A stretch of 64,000 nt of DNA from positions 1,364,001 to 1,428,000 of the forward strand of contig CBDBPL010000007.1 in the NCBI GenBank assembly GCA_965208685.1, given 5' to 3'. Below the pieces are notes generated by a model. The model was not told where the DNA came from, made no database searches, and was given only the letters and a program-made list of their open reading frames with translations. The translations under genes and the position numbers were made by a program. Every line of letters begins with the position of its first letter. Positions within the stretch are counted from its first letter, which is position 1. Positions 60,812 to 64,000 of this stretch are shown here, one piece after another. Origin of the DNA: JAJEFO01 sp965208685. Its GTDB lineage: Bacteria; Pseudomonadota; Alphaproteobacteria; Rhodobacterales; Rhodobacteraceae.

Positions 60812-61357
60812 TCATCGATTTGGCGGCTCCCAGATTTCCGGGATGATCCTGTACTCGGTTTTGGGGGGAAGAACGCCGGTGTTGTCCTGCAGCCGGTCCT
60901 GCGTGAGATCGTATTCGCCGAGCAGGTCTATGTACGCCCATGTCATGGGCGAATGTAGCGCGACCATCTTCCCGATCTCCGTGACCAGCCTGCCTTCTGC
61001 CTGGTCGTCGAACGGCCGGAAGCCCTGCAGACCGAGAATGCGACCCTGATGGTGCAGGTGGGTCCTTTGCCTGCAGCCCTCGGCGGAAATCGCTTCGGGA
61101 GAGGTCCCGGCCACCCAGGGGACGAAGGCGATGCAGCGTTCATGATATCTCTCTGCGGGGAAGAAGCGACGTGTTGCCTGGAATTAGCCGAATGCCAGCG
61201 GGAACCCGATCCGGCTCGCCGGGCTGCGCAGGCCTTGCGCCGCATCCAAGACGGATCGTGAGAAGTCGAAGAACCGCTCGCGTTCGACGCTGCTGAAGAC
61301 CGGCGGGCTGTCGTAATGGGCCTGTTCGGCCGCATTCAGGATGCGCATTCGGGGCAT
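60812..61357 (-). pseudogene. tnpA: Tn3-family transposase, collapsed (both ends kept, middle lost)
   Basis: Starts as the DUF4158 N-terminal domain of Tn3 transposases: MPRMRILNAAEQAHYDSPPVF, ERERFFDFSRSVLDAAQGL and RIGFPLAFG, then TAA where Tyr is normal, continuing in frame FQATRRFFPAERYHERC. Soon after it reads as the extreme C-terminus (LHSPMTWAYIDLLGEYDL). Some 800 residues of the catalytic core are absent. The same frame holds across the join, so one large in-frame deletion plus a nonsense change explains it. Confidence 0.75.
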
Positions 61358-61385
61358 GAGGGAATCCGTTGCCGGGAACTTCGAA

Positions 61386-61489
61386 GAAAACGTTCGTTTT
61401 CTCCACGCGTTCCGTACAACGAATGTCGTTGATAAAACCACCGGATAAGACATCCATAATGTCGAAAGACGGCGATTTCTTCGAATTCT
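61386..61489 (+). promoter_or_regulatory. res-like site between tnpA remnant and resolvase
   Basis: Lies in the divergent gap. Contains GAAAACG-TT-CGTTTTC at 61386-61401 and TTCTTCGAATTC ending at 61488. The same two elements occur 94 bases apart at 48141 and 48235. Tn3 elements place the recombination site exactly here, so it probably served as both res site and promoter. Confidence 0.55.
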
Positions 61490-61494
61490 GACCG

Positions 61495-62055
61495 ATGACG
61501 GACGAAAGACGGCCCAGAACCGTTGGATATCTCCGGGTGTCCAGGCAGGAGCAGGATCTGGACAAGAACCGGGCCGACATCCTCGCCCTTGCCAACAACA
61601 GGGAAGACCTCGGCCGGGTCGAGTGCGTCGAGGAGAAGGCTTCCGGCAGGGTCGGGTGTGGCAAGCGAGGGATCGCGGACATTCTTGAGGAACTGCGCGA
61701 AGGCGACGTCCCGGTCGTCAGCGAGCCTTCTCGGTTCGGGCGCTCGATGCCCGAATGCATGGAAATCCTGTCCTTCGCCGCGGACTCCGGCATCAGGGCC
61801 TTCGCCATCAAGGGATCCCGGAGGCTCGACGAACCGATTCAGAGCCGGATCATCGCCATGGTGTTCCCAATGGCGGCCGTCTACCTGAAGGCCCTCGCGG
61901 CGGAAGGCCTCCTCGAAGAGATCAAGGAGGGGCGCGAGGACCTCTGCATAAATCCGCCGCTCCTGATGCTCCTGTCCGAGCGGGCGTGGGCGACCCAACA
62001 CTTCCGGCCGCGTGCCACGAAGGACGCCAGGTTCTTATGCCAATCCAAGAAATAA
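61495..62055 (+). CDS. tnpR: Serine resolvase (degenerate C-terminus)
   Basis: 186-residue serine recombinase: TVGYLRVSRQEQDLDKNRADI with the nucleophilic Ser, ILEELREGDVPVVSEPSRFGRSM in place of the usual S-x-LxRxxRS block, and a region matching the dimer helix IQSRIIAMVFPMAAVYLKAL. The C-terminal DNA-binding helix-turn-helix is not recognisable; instead an unconserved tail follows from about residue 150. Probably inactive or altered. Divergent from the tnpA remnant across the res-like site. Confidence 0.75.
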   Translation: MTDERRPRTVGYLRVSRQEQDLDKNRADILALANNREDLGRVECVEEKASGRVGCGKRGIADILEELREGDVPVVSEPSRFGRSMPECMEILSFAADSGIRAFAIKGSRRLDEPIQSRIIAMVFPMAAVYLKALAAEGLLEEIKEGREDLCINPPLLMLLSERAWATQHFRPRATKDARFLCQSKK

Positions 62056-62302
62056 GGACTCATGAACAATTCAGGCACAAGTCGCGGCTCACCCCAGGAC
62101 AATGCGCGTGATCGGCGCAGCCGTCCTGTATTCTGTGTTTGCCAACATGCAGAAGGGGGACGGCATGCCAGCAGAAAATCATGGTTTCGCGCACCGACCA
62201 CATGTCGGCAGACCTGCGTGAACTGGCGTCGAAGAACTAGTTCCGCGATCGTGCGTGGCATTTTGGTTCAAAATCGCAGACAGGATCAGCAGTCATTCGA
62301 CA

Positions 62303-63334
62303 TCATGGCGTGGCACCGAAAGAATGGATGAAGTCGGCGTAATGGCGCAGGGCCTGGCGCAGCGGAACCGGCTCCCAACCGGTCTCACCTCGCAGCCGCG
62401 AGATGTCGTAGGCTCCCCACCGCCCGCCATTGAAGCGCGGGTCAGCGATGATATCACACTCGGCGGGCGGCGCGATTTCCCATTTGAGGCCCGGTTCGAT
62501 CTCTCGGCACAACTCCAGCAACTGGCCGAGCGTCACCGCCTCGCCCTGGGCGACGTTGTAGACCGGGTGATCGAAGCCGCCCTCTTTCTCCAGAAGCGCC
62601 ATCATCGCCCGGGCCACGTCCTGGGCGTGGATATGGTCGCCAACGCCTTCGGTGTCATTGATGCGGATCACCTCGCCCGCCAGCGCCCGATGCAGCGCGA
62701 CCTTGGGCGGGCAGTCATAGGCGCGCGAGGGGCGCCAGCGATCCATTGGCCCATAGACGCCGGAGAGCCGACAGGAACAGACATCGAAGCCGAAACTCTT
62801 GCCATAGTGGCTGGCGATCATCTCGCTGGAATATTTCGAGATACCGTAGAATTCCGGTGGATCGACCCACCCGTCCTCAGGCATCGGCCTAGGCGGTTCG
62901 GGCCCGTAATCGTTGTAGACCCCACCGGAGCTGAGATTGACGAAGGCCTTAAGGCCCCGCAAGGTGCGCGCCAGTTCCAGCACCCGCACAGTGCCCATGA
63001 TGTTGACCTCCAGCACCTTGTCGGGGACGTCGGTCTCGGGGTCGGTTATGGCCGCACCCTCCGGCGTTTCCGGGGCGAACAGGGTAACCGTAGCGGCATG
63101 CAGGATGCGGTCAGGCGCGTGCTCGGCACCGATGCGGGCGAGCAGTTCCGCATCGAGGACGTTGCCGCGGATATAGGTCAGCCGGTCCGCCACCGGTGTC
63201 CAGAACCGGTCGAGCGCAGCATCCTTCGGCCCGGCATCGAGCACAACGACATGCTCCTCGCTGTGGCGTTTCAGCCACATCAGCGCCAAGTTTGACATCA
63301 CGAAACCGCCGCCGCCGGTGATCAGGAGGGTCAT
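62303..63334 (-). CDS. NAD-dependent epimerase/dehydratase (extended SDR)
   Basis: 343-residue sugar-nucleotide-type epimerase/dehydratase: Rossmann start TLLITGGGGFVMSNLALM, LHAATVTLFAPET, NLSSGGVYNDYGPEPP and the catalytic YGISKYSSEM with Tyr and Lys. SCRLSGVYGPMDRW and RINDTEGVGDHIHAQDVARA complete the fold. The substrate is unknown. It follows a classical SDR gene by ten bases on the same strand, so both probably act in one pathway. Confidence 0.9.
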   Translation of the reverse strand: MTLLITGGGGFVMSNLALMWLKRHSEEHVVVLDAGPKDAALDRFWTPVADRLTYIRGNVLDAELLARIGAEHAPDRILHAATVTLFAPETPEGAAITDPETDVPDKVLEVNIMGTVRVLELARTLRGLKAFVNLSSGGVYNDYGPEPPRPMPEDGWVDPPEFYGISKYSSEMIASHYGKSFGFDVCSCRLSGVYGPMDRWRPSRAYDCPPKVALHRALAGEVIRINDTEGVGDHIHAQDVARAMMALLEKEGGFDHPVYNVAQGEAVTLGQLLELCREIEPGLKWEIAPPAECDIIADPRFNGGRWGAYDISRLRGETGWEPVPLRQALRHYADFIHSFGATP

Positions 63335-63344
63335 CTCGTCCCCT

Positions 63345-64000
63345 TCAGCTAGCCGACCAGCCGCCGTCGCACATCAGGTTTGCGCCGGAGATGAAGCGGC
63401 ATTCGTCCGAGGCCAGGAACAGCGCGGCATAGGCCACGTCCATGGCCTCGCCCAAGCGTGGATAGGGCGTGCGCGCGCGGGCGGCCTCCAGCCCCTTGGG
63501 ATCCATGCTGACCCCCGGTTTGCCAGTGACGATCCGGCCCGGCGCCACCGCGTTGCAGATGATGTGATGGCGGCCGTAATCGGTGGCGATCTGGCGGGTC
63601 AAATAGACCGAGGCCGCCTTGCCGGTCCCGTAGGCGATATCATTCGGGGCACCGATCATGCCGTGCTGCGAGGTGATGTTGACAATGCGCCCCCGCGCCT
63701 CGGCCTCGACGTTCTGGGTTAGCATCTGCTCGACCGCGCGCTTGGAGCACATGAAATAGCCGTCGGCATTGACCGCCATCACCTCGCGCCATTGCTCGGG
63801 CGTGGTTTCGGTCAAGGGCGTGGTGGTCCAGTGCGCGGCGTTGTTGACGAGGATGTCCAGCCGACCCCATTCCTCCACTACGCGCCCGACCATCCCGTCG
63901 ATATCGGCCCAGCTTGAGATGTCGCATTGCACGCGCACGGCAGTGCCGCCGCGGGCGGCGATCTCCTCCTCGGTCGGGGTGCCGCCTTCCTTGGGATCGG
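63345..64000 (-). CDS. Short-chain dehydrogenase/reductase (N-terminus outside window)
   Basis: 218 codons of a classical SDR, open at the window edge. Visible are RLDILVNNAAHW (the NNAG-type block), the catalytic Ser in IVNITSQHGMIG, YGTGKAASVYLTRQIA with catalytic Tyr-x-x-x-Lys, and the C-terminal ASDECRFISGANLMCDGGW. The cofactor-binding TGxxxGIG lies beyond position 64000. Upstream of the epimerase in the same operon. Confidence 0.92.
   Translation of the reverse strand, partial: DPKEGGTPTEEEIAARGGTAVRVQCDISSWADIDGMVGRVVEEWGRLDILVNNAAHWTTTPLTETTPEQWREVMAVNADGYFMCSKRAVEQMLTQNVEAEARGRIVNITSQHGMIGAPNDIAYGTGKAASVYLTRQIATDYGRHHIICNAVAPGRIVTGKPGVSMDPKGLEAARARTPYPRLGEAMDVAYAALFLASDECRFISGANLMCDGGWSAS

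Overview
The window reads as GC-rich chromosomal DNA of an alphaproteobacterium. Supporting signs are an aerobic CobS/CobT cobaltochelatase pair beside a J-domain protein and BolA, tRNA-Leu just upstream of trigger factor, HflK/HflC, GatB, a ClC channel, TRAP and Dpp-type transporters, and PntAB transhydrogenase. The order cannot be fixed from the sequence alone. A conserved housekeeping backbone alternates with blocks that are visibly decaying.

Positions 1-8518 hold hflK-hflC, gor and rpiA on the minus strand, tRNA-Leu(UAG) and tig on the plus strand, an orphan pxpA and a ClC channel. Positions 8737-15291 are a divergent amino-sugar (GlcNAc/MurNAc-type) locus. The plus arm carries a BadF/NagK-type kinase, a GntR regulator, a frameshifted SIS protein and NagA. 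The minus arm is a collapsed ABC-sugar operon: a murQ-like gene runs into the tail of a permease, Gfo/Idh is intact, and the ATPase has lost its middle. The same 16-bp direct-repeat motif sits in front of both arms.

Positions 15326-30687 are orderly: DUF427, PepP, CobT, CobS, J-protein, BolA, GatB, an acyltransferase, PepN and a complete TRAP operon (dctP, a hairpin, dctQ, dctM).

Positions 30900-37200 are an accessory island. It holds a 135-bp MITE-like element, an intact RES/Xre toxin-antitoxin pair, a nonsense-interrupted hydrolase, a zeta-toxin remnant with its small partner, a 2.3-kb IS4-type element whose transposase carries an N-terminal DUF4338 (DruA-like) domain, and the tail of an AAA ATPase. 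Positions 37303-45866 hold a 2-hydroxyacid dehydrogenase, a wrecked beta-hydroxyacid dehydrogenase and a Dpp-like ABC importer operon with a lactonase.

Positions 46000-50671 are a second island: a group II intron remnant with a recognisable domain V, a HigB-type toxin gene reassembled from duplicated pieces, its intact antitoxin, a Tn3 res-site remnant, VapBC, a ScpB-like fragment, and an IS110 fragment fused in frame to a class I glutamine amidotransferase. Positions 50798-58590 carry a D-lyxose-type isomerase, a DUF6036 nucleotidyltransferase pair, pntA-pntB and a divergent beta-HAD/aminotransferase pair. Positions 59109-62055 hold HigBA, Phd/PIN and a collapsed Tn3 transposon, followed by an epimerase and a truncated SDR.

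The most unusual signals are three near-identical 34-44 bp palindromes scattered through the islands, the shuffled toxin/intron locus, the internally deleted but still coupled amino-sugar operon, and the two Tn3 remnants with matched res-like spacing. The dense toxin-antitoxin loci together with many half-deleted genes suggest a genome that both acquires and erodes DNA (inference).
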